Shown here in pieces: positions 7,365 to 14,560 of a DNA stretch of 35,574 nucleotides. The stretch comes from an uncultured SAR92 cluster bacterium (GTDB lineage: Bacteria > Pseudomonadota > Gammaproteobacteria > Pseudomonadales > Porticoccaceae). The stretch is taken from assembly GCA_902527245.1 (NCBI GenBank), contig CABZOI010000016.1:1-35574 (forward strand), in the 5' to 3' direction. The notes beneath the pieces were generated by a model. It was not told the DNA's origin, did not search any database, and saw nothing but the letters and a program-made list of their open reading frames with translations. The position numbers and the translations under genes were made by a program. Each line of letters starts with the position of its first letter. The stretch's first letter is position 1.

Positions 7365-8039
7365 TTGTTTTTCGCGATTTTTTTTATTTTGATTGTTTTA
7401 GCACCTTCGCTTTGGTTGAAGTACACGTTTAAAAAAAACGACCATATTCTATCTGAGATGCCCTTTAATCCGAAAGAATTGGGTGATCAAATACTTGATG
7501 AATTGCAGATACATGGCGTTGCATTTGAAACAACAAAAACTTTTGATCATTACGACCCAGAAAAGAAAAGCGTTAGACTAATCGGCGATAGATTTGAGAG
7601 AAAAAGTCTCACCGCTATATCTATTATTTGCCATGAGATAGGGCATGCAATTCAAGATCATGAGAATTACAAGCCCCTTAGGCAGAGAACAGACATTATC
7701 AAAAAAACATCTTGGTTATCTCGCTTATCGAATACATTAATGTTATTTGCAGTGCCCGGAGTTCTTGCTACAGGCGCATATTCCCTTTTAAAAATTTGTG
7801 TGATCATTATTTTGATTTCCACTTTGATAGGGCTATTCACTCACCTAATAACACTTGAGGTTGAGCTTGATGCAAGTTTTAATCGGGCAATGCCAATCAT
7901 TGAGGATAAGATCCCGCAGACTTACCATAGTGCATGCAGATCAGTCTTGAGAGCTGCTGCATTCACCTATGTAGCAGGTGTTTTTGCGAATGTTTTTTCA
8001 TTTAGATATCTTTGGATACTATTAACAAGGGCTGTTTGA
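7365..8039 (+). CDS. YugP-like membrane zinc metallopeptidase
   Basis: 224 residues, the usual length for the YugP/neutral zinc metallopeptidase family (Zn_peptidase_2). A TTG start has GGAG 8 nt upstream. The zinc motif HEIGH is at residues 90-94 and a likely third ligand Glu lies in TLEVELDAS, the family's usual E-x-DAS signature. One N-terminal helix (about 1-20), a central hydrophobic block (about 118-160) and a C-terminal hydrophobic stretch predict inner-membrane insertion. The substrate of this family is not known to me. The yhhQ-type gene follows 16 bp after its stop, so they are probably an operon. Confidence 0.85.
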   Translation: MFFAIFFILIVLAPSLWLKYTFKKNDHILSEMPFNPKELGDQILDELQIHGVAFETTKTFDHYDPEKKSVRLIGDRFERKSLTAISIICHEIGHAIQDHENYKPLRQRTDIIKKTSWLSRLSNTLMLFAVPGVLATGAYSLLKICVIIILISTLIGLFTHLITLEVELDASFNRAMPIIEDKIPQTYHSACRSVLRAAAFTYVAGVFANVFSFRYLWILLTRAV

Positions 8040-8055
8040 TAAACTCTCGGTTTAT

Positions 8056-8790
8056 ATGGAATTATTAATTTCTAACCCCGAAATGCTTTGGGTCATAACG
8101 GTTTTATATGATCTGCTCCTAGCTTCTCTATTATTTTATTTTTTTGGAAAGGAAGGTCTATATCTGGCAATTGTTCTTGGCATTGTTTTGAGTAACTTGC
8201 AGGGAGGTAAAGTGAGTGATGTCGTAATTTTCGATCGAACTTTTACAGTTAGTATGGGCGCGATAATGTACTCTGGGATTTACTTTGCTACCGACCTTTT
8301 AAGTGAAAAATATGGGCGAAAAGAGGCAAATAGAGCTGTAATCTTGGGCGCTGTTGCGAACATTGCGGTAATGCTTACTCTTGTTCTAAGTACGTTTTTC
8401 CTTCCATCTGACGTAGCGGAATCTGCTGATGAGGTACATGATGCAATTTCAACACTGGCGATTTACTCTCCAATTTTTGTAATTGGATCTATCACTGCCT
8501 ATTTAATCAGCCAGTTATTTGATGTTTGGGTCTTCCATAAAATTAAGTCGATCACTGGAGATAGGATGTTGTGGTTAAGAAATAATTTATCGACACTCTT
8601 GTCTCAGGCATTGGACACCTTTATCTATACTTTTGTTTGGGTGCTCGCGGGGCAGCTTGATTTTTCAACTGCTGCAGCAATCGCTGTTTCAAAATATATC
8701 TTTAAGTTTGTCATTGCGCTCATTGATACTATTTTTATATACATGCTTAGGAATATTAAACCGAAGAGCACATTGGTTAATTCAAGTTGA
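8056..8790 (+). CDS. yhhQ: Queuosine precursor transporter (VUT/YhhQ family)
   Basis: 244 residues, a polytopic inner-membrane protein with about six hydrophobic helices. Family members import 7-cyano-7-deazaguanine (preQ0) or preQ1 for the queuosine modification of tRNA. Diagnostic stretches are present: DLLSEKYGRKEA, SQLFDVWVFHKIK, and WLRNNLSTLLSQALDTFIYTF, the conserved RN-x-x-ST-x-x-SQ-x-x-DT block. It follows the YugP-like peptidase gene by 16 bp on the same strand. No queuosine synthesis or tgt gene is in the window. Family assignment is firm; the substrate is inferred from the family. Confidence 0.92.
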   Translation: MELLISNPEMLWVITVLYDLLLASLLFYFFGKEGLYLAIVLGIVLSNLQGGKVSDVVIFDRTFTVSMGAIMYSGIYFATDLLSEKYGRKEANRAVILGAVANIAVMLTLVLSTFFLPSDVAESADEVHDAISTLAIYSPIFVIGSITAYLISQLFDVWVFHKIKSITGDRMLWLRNNLSTLLSQALDTFIYTFVWVLAGQLDFSTAAAIAVSKYIFKFVIALIDTIFIYMLRNIKPKSTLVNSS

Positions 8791-8809
8791 TTACAAATCT
8801 GGGACTGTT

Positions 8810-9499
8810 TTAGACGGTCATCCTCATGTCATTTTTGATACATTCATCAAGAAGCTCTAGCAATGCTCTCCTTGATTTAATTTTAGTTCCGACGAATGCA
8901 GACATATTTAGATTTTTAAAATTTTGTGTAATTTCGGAGATGTTTGACTCCATTGATTCAATTTTGATTACGGTATCATAAAATCCGGCTTCCATTGCAT
9001 CGCTCGGAGCATATAATTCTGCATTGATAACGCTTCTATTGAAGTAGTTTAATGGAATTCTGTAACGAGCAAGTTCAATTCCAAAGTCATGCATTGTCAT
9101 TCCAATCAGTGTTTCATTTAAGCCTATTTTGAACTGTCCTTGGACACCAACACGATAGTCGCAAGCAAGCATCAAAAAAGCCCCCATCGCGATACAATGA
9201 CCCGTTGATAGTCCTATCACAGGTGTTGGAAACGACAGAATACGCCTCGCAAATTTTGAGCCTCTACTTGTCAGTTCGAGAGCCTCTTTTGGACCTTTTG
9301 ATAGTTCTTTTAAATCAAATCCACCTGAGAAAAGACCATCTCGGCCTTTTAAAATTATAATCGCTTTCTCTTTTTCAGCTATATCAAATGTTTCATTTAG
9401 TTGATCGAACATCGAATGTGATAAGACATTAGCTTTTCCATCATCCATAGTGATTTCAGCAACTTTTTCATTTATGTTGAGCGTAACTATATCTGTCAT
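8810..9499 (-). CDS. Crotonase/enoyl-CoA hydratase family protein (short type)
   Basis: 229 residues. Crotonase-fold features: KANVLSHSMFDQLN near the N-terminus, oxyanion segment LFSGGFDLKEL, then TGHCIAMGAFLMLACDYRVG and IGLNETLIGM. As in the other crotonase in this window, the first catalytic Glu of classical hydratases is not at its usual place, whereas NE-x-x-IGM keeps the second. An isomerase or other thioester chemistry is therefore likelier than straightforward hydration. It converges on yhhQ (19-bp gap). Its relation to the gene at 6153-6854 is distant, so this is not a recent tandem copy. Family confident; substrate unknown. Confidence 0.88.
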   Translation of the reverse strand: MTDIVTLNINEKVAEITMDDGKANVLSHSMFDQLNETFDIAEKEKAIIILKGRDGLFSGGFDLKELSKGPKEALELTSRGSKFARRILSFPTPVIGLSTGHCIAMGAFLMLACDYRVGVQGQFKIGLNETLIGMTMHDFGIELARYRIPLNYFNRSVINAELYAPSDAMEAGFYDTVIKIESMESNISEITQNFKNLNMSAFVGTKIKSRRALLELLDECIKNDMRMTV

Positions 9500-9624
9500 T
9501 TCAATTCACTTTTTTTGAAAATATATCCTTGAGGTTAATGTATTTTCTTTATTACTGTCAACGAGCACTGCCTTCTACTTATAATAAATTAACGATGCAA
9601 TTTTTTATTCTGGAGTCTTCGCTA

Positions 9625-9897
9625 ATGAAGTTAAAAGTAGCACTCATTAGGAGTTTTTTGATGAGTTTGTGGATATTAGTTTTCCTCAATCAGGTTTTTG
9701 AATTTACAAATTTTTGGAAACTTCTGTTTAATGTTTTGGGTTTGGTTATCTTAATAGCGCACCTTATCGAATATTTTGTAATCAAATCGAAAATTACTGA
9801 TGTAAGTCAGCGAGGACGATATCACTTTTTTATGATAATTATATTTGGCGCAGCGTATTGGTGGCCTCTGATAAGAGCTCAGAGGCCAGGAAAATAA
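9625..9897 (+). CDS. DUF1145-like small membrane protein
   Basis: 90 residues from the ATG at 9625, with GGAG 9 nt upstream; this matches the usual length of about 90 for DUF1145 (YhhL-like) proteins, and a frame opening at 9529 would add 32 unlikely residues. Three hydrophobic helices are visible, with the signature-like stretch LIAHLIEYFVI in the middle. Function of the family is not established. It is divergent from the crotonase and converges on the MAPEG gene, leaving a 15-bp gap. Confidence 0.7.
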   Translation: MKLKVALIRSFLMSLWILVFLNQVFEFTNFWKLLFNVLGLVILIAHLIEYFVIKSKITDVSQRGRYHFFMIIIFGAAYWWPLIRAQRPGK

Positions 9898-9912
9898 AAT
9901 TTGCTGCAGCAA

Positions 9913-10275
9913 TTAAATTAGCTTGGTGGCCATAAGGATCAAACTTACGATAGAGCCAGCCCAAATTAAAGTTCTTAGATAAGCAATTCCAGCACCATAG
10001 CAAATTACATAGGCGACTCTGAAAACTAGCCACGAAGTTGCCTCTCTTTCAATATTAACCTCTAAAATTAAGGCGAGGGTTGCTAAAGTTAAGAAAATTG
10101 GAAGACTTTCCATAAGATTTCTGGCTGCATTCTTTAATCTTTTCACAACCGGAGCGAATTCGACATCTTTATCCCTGTTTGAAGCAAGATAAGCTAGATT
10201 TTTGGTATTTAGCATGGTTGGTAGGAGTGTTTGAAGAAGTGCTAAAGCCATAGCAACAATTATTAATTCAGTCAT
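9913..10275 (-). CDS. MAPEG family membrane protein
   Basis: 120 residues, typical for bacterial MAPEG (membrane-associated eicosanoid/glutathione metabolism) proteins. Helices lie near residues 3-20, 55-75, 80-98 and 100-118. The family-like segment RLKNAARNLMESLPIFLTLATLA joins the first loop to helix 2 and carries the conserved Arg-x-x-x-Asn-x-x-Glu arrangement. Some relatives use glutathione, but bacterial small MAPEG proteins are mostly uncharacterised. It is adjacent to, and divergent from, the glutathione-dependent formaldehyde genes across about 200 bp; a link through glutathione is only a speculation. A GGTG ribosome site precedes the ATG. Confidence 0.85.
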   Translation of the reverse strand: MTELIIVAMALALLQTLLPTMLNTKNLAYLASNRDKDVEFAPVVKRLKNAARNLMESLPIFLTLATLALILEVNIEREATSWLVFRVAYVICYGAGIAYLRTLIWAGSIVSLILMATKLI

Positions 10276-10408
10276 TTTTCACCTTTTTTATTGTTTTACT
10301 CGACGATTTCTGCAGAAAATACTATTTTTATTAAAAAGCTATTACTCATTGTAAACAAAATATTAAGTGTAGTTAATTGCCTCTTTTTACTGAAGGCAAT
10401 ATTTGTTG

Positions 10409-10422
10409 ATTGATGAATCAAT
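10409..10422. promoter_or_regulatory. Palindrome upstream of frmA, possible operator
   Basis: ATTGAT-GA-ATCAAT is a perfect 6+6 inverted repeat with a 2-bp centre, 57 bp before the frmA start and inside the 204-bp divergent gap between the MAPEG gene and frmA (10276-10479). It could bind a dimeric regulator of the formaldehyde/formate operon. A single short A+T-rich palindrome can occur by chance, and I cannot define the promoter around it confidently. No regulator gene (frmR, fdsR type) is nearby. Confidence 0.3.
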
Positions 10423-10479
10423 TAGTGAGATATTCTTTGTCAATAATAATTAAAAAAAGAGACTTAGAGGGGTGCATAA

Positions 10480-11586
10480 ATGAAAACGAAAGCAGCGGTT
10501 GCATTCGAATCCGCAAAACCATTAGAGATTGTTGAAGTCGACCTTGATGGGCCTAAAGCTGGAGAAGTGCTAATAGAGGTGAAGGCCACGGGCGTTTGTC
10601 ATACTGATGCATTTACACTCTCTGGTGAAGACCCAGAGGGTGCTTTCCCTGTAATTTTGGGTCATGAGGGCGCTGGCGTTGTTGTTGATGTTGGTGAAGG
10701 AGTTAAAGATTTAAAAAAAGGTGATCATGTTATTCCTCTGTATACGCCTGAGTGCATGACGTGCGACTTCTGTCTAAATCCAAAAACAAATTTATGCCAG
10801 TCAATTCGAGTGACGCAAGGAAGAGGTCTGATGCCAGATGGCACAAGCCGTTTTTCTTTAGATGGCCAAGAGATTCTTCATTACATGGGATGTTCAACTT
10901 TCTCAAATTATACCGTTCTGCCTGAAATAGCGGTCGCAAAAGTCAGAGAGGACGCGCCATTTGATAAGATCTGCTACATTGGATGTGGTGTCACAACTGG
11001 CATAGGGGCTGTCGCCTTCACTATGAAGGTTGAGCCAGGGTCAACTGTTGCAGTTTTTGGATTGGGAGGAATAGGTCTCAATGTGATTCAAGGTGCAAGA
11101 ATGGTTGGCGCTACTCGAATCATTGGAATTGATTTAAATGATTCTCGAAAGGAGATCGCTTCTCAGTTTGGAATGACAGATTTTATTAATCCTAATAATG
11201 TTGAAAATGTTGTGGATTACATAATTGATATTACTGGTGGAGGTGTTGATTATAGTTTTGAATGTATTGGAAACGTTGATGTCATGAGACAGGCCCTAGA
11301 GTGCTGTCATAAAGGATGGGGAGAAAGTTGTATTGTGGGTGTGGCTGGTGCTGGTAAAGAGATTTCTACGCGTCCGTTTCAACTGGTTACAGGCAGATCA
11401 TGGCGAGGCACGGCTTTTGGGGGTGCTCGTGGTAGAACAGATGTGCCTCGGATTGTTGATTGGTATATGGAAGGTAAACTAAACATCGATGATTTAATTA
11501 CTCATAAAATGCCTCTTGAGCGGATCAATGAAGCTTTTGATTTGATGCATGAAGGGAAAAGTATTCGATCCGTGGTAGAGTATTAG
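10480..11586 (+). CDS. frmA: S-(hydroxymethyl)glutathione dehydrogenase (class III alcohol dehydrogenase)
   Basis: 368 residues, the full length of class III ADH. It oxidises S-hydroxymethylglutathione, formed from formaldehyde and glutathione, to S-formylglutathione with NAD+. Catalytic zinc ligands are Cys40, His62 and Cys169 (GCGVTTG); structural zinc ligands are Cys92, Cys95, Cys98 and Cys106. The Rossmann motif GLGGIG lies at 194-199. The class III signature regions [14 protein letters not shown] and CSTFSNYTV agree closely with E. coli FrmA as I recall it. GAGGGG precedes the ATG. It heads a seven-gene cluster; frmB follows after 12 bp and completes the route to formate. Confidence 0.97.
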   Translation: MKTKAAVAFESAKPLEIVEVDLDGPKAGEVLIEVKATGVCHTDAFTLSGEDPEGAFPVILGHEGAGVVVDVGEGVKDLKKGDHVIPLYTPECMTCDFCLNPKTNLCQSIRVTQGRGLMPDGTSRFSLDGQEILHYMGCSTFSNYTVLPEIAVAKVREDAPFDKICYIGCGVTTGIGAVAFTMKVEPGSTVAVFGLGGIGLNVIQGARMVGATRIIGIDLNDSRKEIASQFGMTDFINPNNVENVVDYIIDITGGGVDYSFECIGNVDVMRQALECCHKGWGESCIVGVAGAGKEISTRPFQLVTGRSWRGTAFGGARGRTDVPRIVDWYMEGKLNIDDLITHKMPLERINEAFDLMHEGKSIRSVVEY

Positions 11587-11598
11587 GTAGAAAGATTA

Positions 11599-12450
11599 AT
11601 GTTGAAAGAATTAAGTTCTGTAAAAAGTTTTGGTGGATTTCAAAAGCGATTTCAACATTACTCTGATGTTTTGAGTTGCTCTATGCACTTTTCAATATAC
11701 ATCCCATCGACTTCTGGGATAGAGAAAATGCCTGCGATATATTGGCTCTCTGGATTAACTTGTACCGATGAGAACTTTGTTACAAAGGCTGGCGCCCAAA
11801 AGTACGCCGAAGAGAATAAAATAATTTTGATTTGCCCAGACACAAGTCCAAGAGGCGATTCGATTCCAGACGATGATAAAGCTGCGTATGATTTTGGTTT
11901 AGGTGCGGGATTTTATTTAAATGCGACTGAGTCCCCATGGTCTGAAAATTACCGGATGTATGACTACATTGTTTTTGAGTTACCCGCTGTTATTGAATCT
12001 TTATGTCCCGTGGACCCATCCAGAGTATCGATCTCTGGGCATTCGATGGGAGGACATGGGGCTCTGACAATTGGTTTGAGAAATCCTTCAAATTATTGCT
12101 CTATATCAGCCTTCTCGCCCATATGTGCGCCATCAAGTTGTCCATGGGGGAGAAAAGCACTCTCTGGATATCTTGGTGGTGATTATGAGTCAAACAAATC
12201 TAGCTGGGCTAATTATGATGCGGTTGAACTTATCAAGGATATTGATTCATGTGTACCTATATTAATTGATCAGGGGTCTGATGACGAATTTTTGGAGGAA
12301 CAACTTAATACAGACCTTTTCATACAAAGTATCTCTAATAAAAATCTACCAATCAATGTGCGGTATCAAGAAGGTTATGATCATAGCTACTTCTTTATAT
12401 CGAGCTTTATTGATCAGCATATAAAATTTCACTCTGAATTTTTGTCATAA
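11599..12450 (+). CDS. frmB: S-formylglutathione hydrolase
   Basis: 283 residues, normal for the esterase D/FghA family. It hydrolyses S-formylglutathione to formate and glutathione in the cytoplasm. The catalytic triad is visible: Ser149 in SGHSMGGHG, Asp228 in GSDDEF, and His262 in GYDHSYFF. The conserved LSGLTCTDENF and SPICAPSSCPWG are the family signatures. It lies 12 bp after frmA and 48 bp before fdsG, so its product formate is passed to a formate dehydrogenase encoded by the next genes. The ribosome site (AGAAAG) is weak, in keeping with translation as part of an operon. Confidence 0.97.
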   Translation: MLKELSSVKSFGGFQKRFQHYSDVLSCSMHFSIYIPSTSGIEKMPAIYWLSGLTCTDENFVTKAGAQKYAEENKIILICPDTSPRGDSIPDDDKAAYDFGLGAGFYLNATESPWSENYRMYDYIVFELPAVIESLCPVDPSRVSISGHSMGGHGALTIGLRNPSNYCSISAFSPICAPSSCPWGRKALSGYLGGDYESNKSSWANYDAVELIKDIDSCVPILIDQGSDDEFLEEQLNTDLFIQSISNKNLPINVRYQEGYDHSYFFISSFIDQHIKFHSEFLS

Positions 12451-12498
12451 CTGAGTTCTCACTGGTATCATTGCACCCTATTAAGATTAACTGGTTGA

Positions 12499-12996
12499 AT
12501 GGGTTTGAATTTGGATTACAAAGCCGAATTAGACAACATTATTCGAGATCACATTGATATGGAGGGCCCCTTATTGCCTGTATTGCATGCAGTCATGGCT
12601 CGTTTTTCACACATACCCAAGGATGCAATACCAATTATCGCGAGGAAACTAAACTTGTCCTCAGCTGAGGTATCGGGAGTGGTCAGTTTTTACCATGATT
12701 TTAAAAAAGAAAAGGTAGGTCGACATAAAGTACAAATTTGCAGATCAGAAGCCTGCCAAGCAATGGGTTCGAGAGAGCTTGAAGTACATGCTAAAAAATC
12801 ACTAAAAGTAGACTTCGGTGAGTCTACTAACGATGATTTGATCTTTTTAGAACCGGTGTACTGTTTAGGTAATTGTGCTTGTTCACCGTCTGTCAGGATT
12901 GATGATGAAATACATGCTCGAGTTACACCAAGTGGCTTTGACAAACTGATCTCTGATTTGAGGTCGGTTAACCATCATAAAGCAAGGAATTCCTGA
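12499..12996 (+). CDS. fdsG: NAD-dependent formate dehydrogenase, gamma subunit (NuoE-like)
   Basis: 165 residues. This is the small electron-transfer subunit of the soluble Fds-type formate dehydrogenase, homologous to NuoE of complex I. A helical N-terminal half is followed by a thioredoxin-like domain with the [2Fe-2S] ligands Cys81, Cys86, Cys122 and Cys126 (CRSEAC and CLGNC). The pattern C-x4-C ... C-x3-C is canonical. The ATG at 12499 has no strong Shine-Dalgarno. It overlaps fdsB by 1 bp (TGATG), implying translational coupling. The cluster order GBA-fdhD-D is that of the well-known Cupriavidus and Rhodobacter fds operons. Confidence 0.95.
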   Translation: MGLNLDYKAELDNIIRDHIDMEGPLLPVLHAVMARFSHIPKDAIPIIARKLNLSSAEVSGVVSFYHDFKKEKVGRHKVQICRSEACQAMGSRELEVHAKKSLKVDFGESTNDDLIFLEPVYCLGNCACSPSVRIDDEIHARVTPSGFDKLISDLRSVNHHKARNS

Positions 12997-14537
12997 TGAG
13001 AAAATTGTTTATCCCTAATGATACTTCAGCGGTAGCAATGGGTAGCAATCTCGTCGCAAATAGATTCGAGGAATTGATAAAAAACAAAAGTCTTGATATC
13101 CAGATTATAAGAAATGGATCAAGAGGAATGTTTTGGTTAGAGCCTCTTGTGGAGTTCGAGAGTGACTTTAAACGATTTGGATTTCAATCTGTAGATCTCT
13201 CTGAAGTTGAGTCAATACTTGAATTCATTTGTGATGATAGCTTTGATGCAGCCTTGAATAAGCATCCAAAGTTTTTAGGTGAAACAGAAAGCATAGAATA
13301 TTTTAAAAAGCAGCAACGCTTGTCTTTTTTTAGATCAGGTTTAGGCGATCCATTGTGTATTGATCATTACTCATCCCTTGAAGGTTTTACAGGCTTAAAA
13401 AAGGCTTTGGAAATGCAGCCTCAACAAATAGTTGATGAGGTAAAGAATTCAGGTCTGCGCGGGAGAGGTGGAGCAGCATTTCCGACCGGCATTAAATGGC
13501 AGACTGTCTTGGATACCGCCCACAGCAAAAAGTATATCGTTTGTAATGCGGATGAAGGTGATTCAGGGACATTTGCAGATCGCCTGTTAATGGAGTCTGA
13601 TCCATATCAACTTATAGAAGGAATGATAATAGCGGGCCTTGCGGTCAACGCCAATCAGGGGTATATCTACCTTAGATCAGAATATCCATTTGCGCATGCA
13701 ACTCTAAATACTGCTATCTCGCGGTGTTATGCAGAGGGAATTTTAGGTCAAAATGTGCTGGGGAAAAAAATATGTTTTGAGCTTGAAGTTCGTCTTGGAG
13801 CAGGTGCATATATTTGTGGTGAGGAAACATCACTGTTAGAGAGTTTAGAAGGGAAAAGAGGATTGGTTAGATCGAAGCCACCACTCCCTGCTATCGAGGG
13901 GCTATTTGGATGTCCAACTGTGGTGAATAACGTGTTGACCCTTGGTGCAATATCAACAATTCTGTGTAAGGGCTCAGATTACTATAAGAATTATGGTACA
14001 GGAAGATCTCGAGGAACTCTGCCCGTGCAGCTTTCGGGAAATATTAAAAGAGGTGGGTTGATAGAAATTCCATTCGGTATATCTTTGAGGGAAATAGTCG
14101 AAGATTTCGGTGGTGGGACGTTTAGTGGTAATCCTGTTAAAGCGATTCAAGTTGGCGGGCCACTGGGTGCTTTTGTAGATCGTGACAAATGGGATACACC
14201 AATGGATTATGAGGCATTCTCTGCGATTAACTCAATGATAGGGCATGGAGGGATTGTAGTTTTTGATGATCAGATAAATATGTTTGATCAGGCTCGATTT
14301 GCTATGGAATTTTGTGCAATCGAATCTTGTGGAAAGTGCACTCCATGTAGGATAGGTTCTACGCGCGGCTTAGAGGTTTTGGATAAAATTTCATCCAAAA
14401 AAGATGTTGAAGACAACCTTATTTTGCTCGAAGAATTATGTGATACGATGGAGCACAGCTCACTATGTGCAATGGGTGGAATGACGCCTTTTCCTGTTAA
14501 AAGCGCTGTAGAGTTATATAAAGAAGACTTTACATAA
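12996..14537 (+). CDS. fdsB: NAD-dependent formate dehydrogenase, beta subunit (NuoF-like)
   Basis: 513 residues. This subunit carries FMN, the NAD+ site and a [4Fe-4S] cluster, and passes electrons from formate to NAD+. The N-terminal 120 residues form a cysteine-poor thioredoxin-like domain (NGSRGMFWLEPLVE), as usual in FdsB. The NuoF core follows: GLRGRGGAAFPTG (153-165) and GAGAYICGEETSL (268-280) bind FMN and NADH. Cluster ligands are Cys445, Cys448, Cys451 and Cys491. The start overlaps the fdsG stop and the stop is 23 bp before fdsA. Confidence 0.97.
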   Translation: MRKLFIPNDTSAVAMGSNLVANRFEELIKNKSLDIQIIRNGSRGMFWLEPLVEFESDFKRFGFQSVDLSEVESILEFICDDSFDAALNKHPKFLGETESIEYFKKQQRLSFFRSGLGDPLCIDHYSSLEGFTGLKKALEMQPQQIVDEVKNSGLRGRGGAAFPTGIKWQTVLDTAHSKKYIVCNADEGDSGTFADRLLMESDPYQLIEGMIIAGLAVNANQGYIYLRSEYPFAHATLNTAISRCYAEGILGQNVLGKKICFELEVRLGAGAYICGEETSLLESLEGKRGLVRSKPPLPAIEGLFGCPTVVNNVLTLGAISTILCKGSDYYKNYGTGRSRGTLPVQLSGNIKRGGLIEIPFGISLREIVEDFGGGTFSGNPVKAIQVGGPLGAFVDRDKWDTPMDYEAFSAINSMIGHGGIVVFDDQINMFDQARFAMEFCAIESCGKCTPCRIGSTRGLEVLDKISSKKDVEDNLILLEELCDTMEHSSLCAMGGMTPFPVKSAVELYKEDFT

Positions 14538-14560
14538 AGTATAGCGTATAATGTATTGAT

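Noticed and set aside
6153-9499. Recent duplication of the two crotonase genes
   Set aside because: The two proteins differ at most positions, including the oxyanion segments, so they are distant paralogues.
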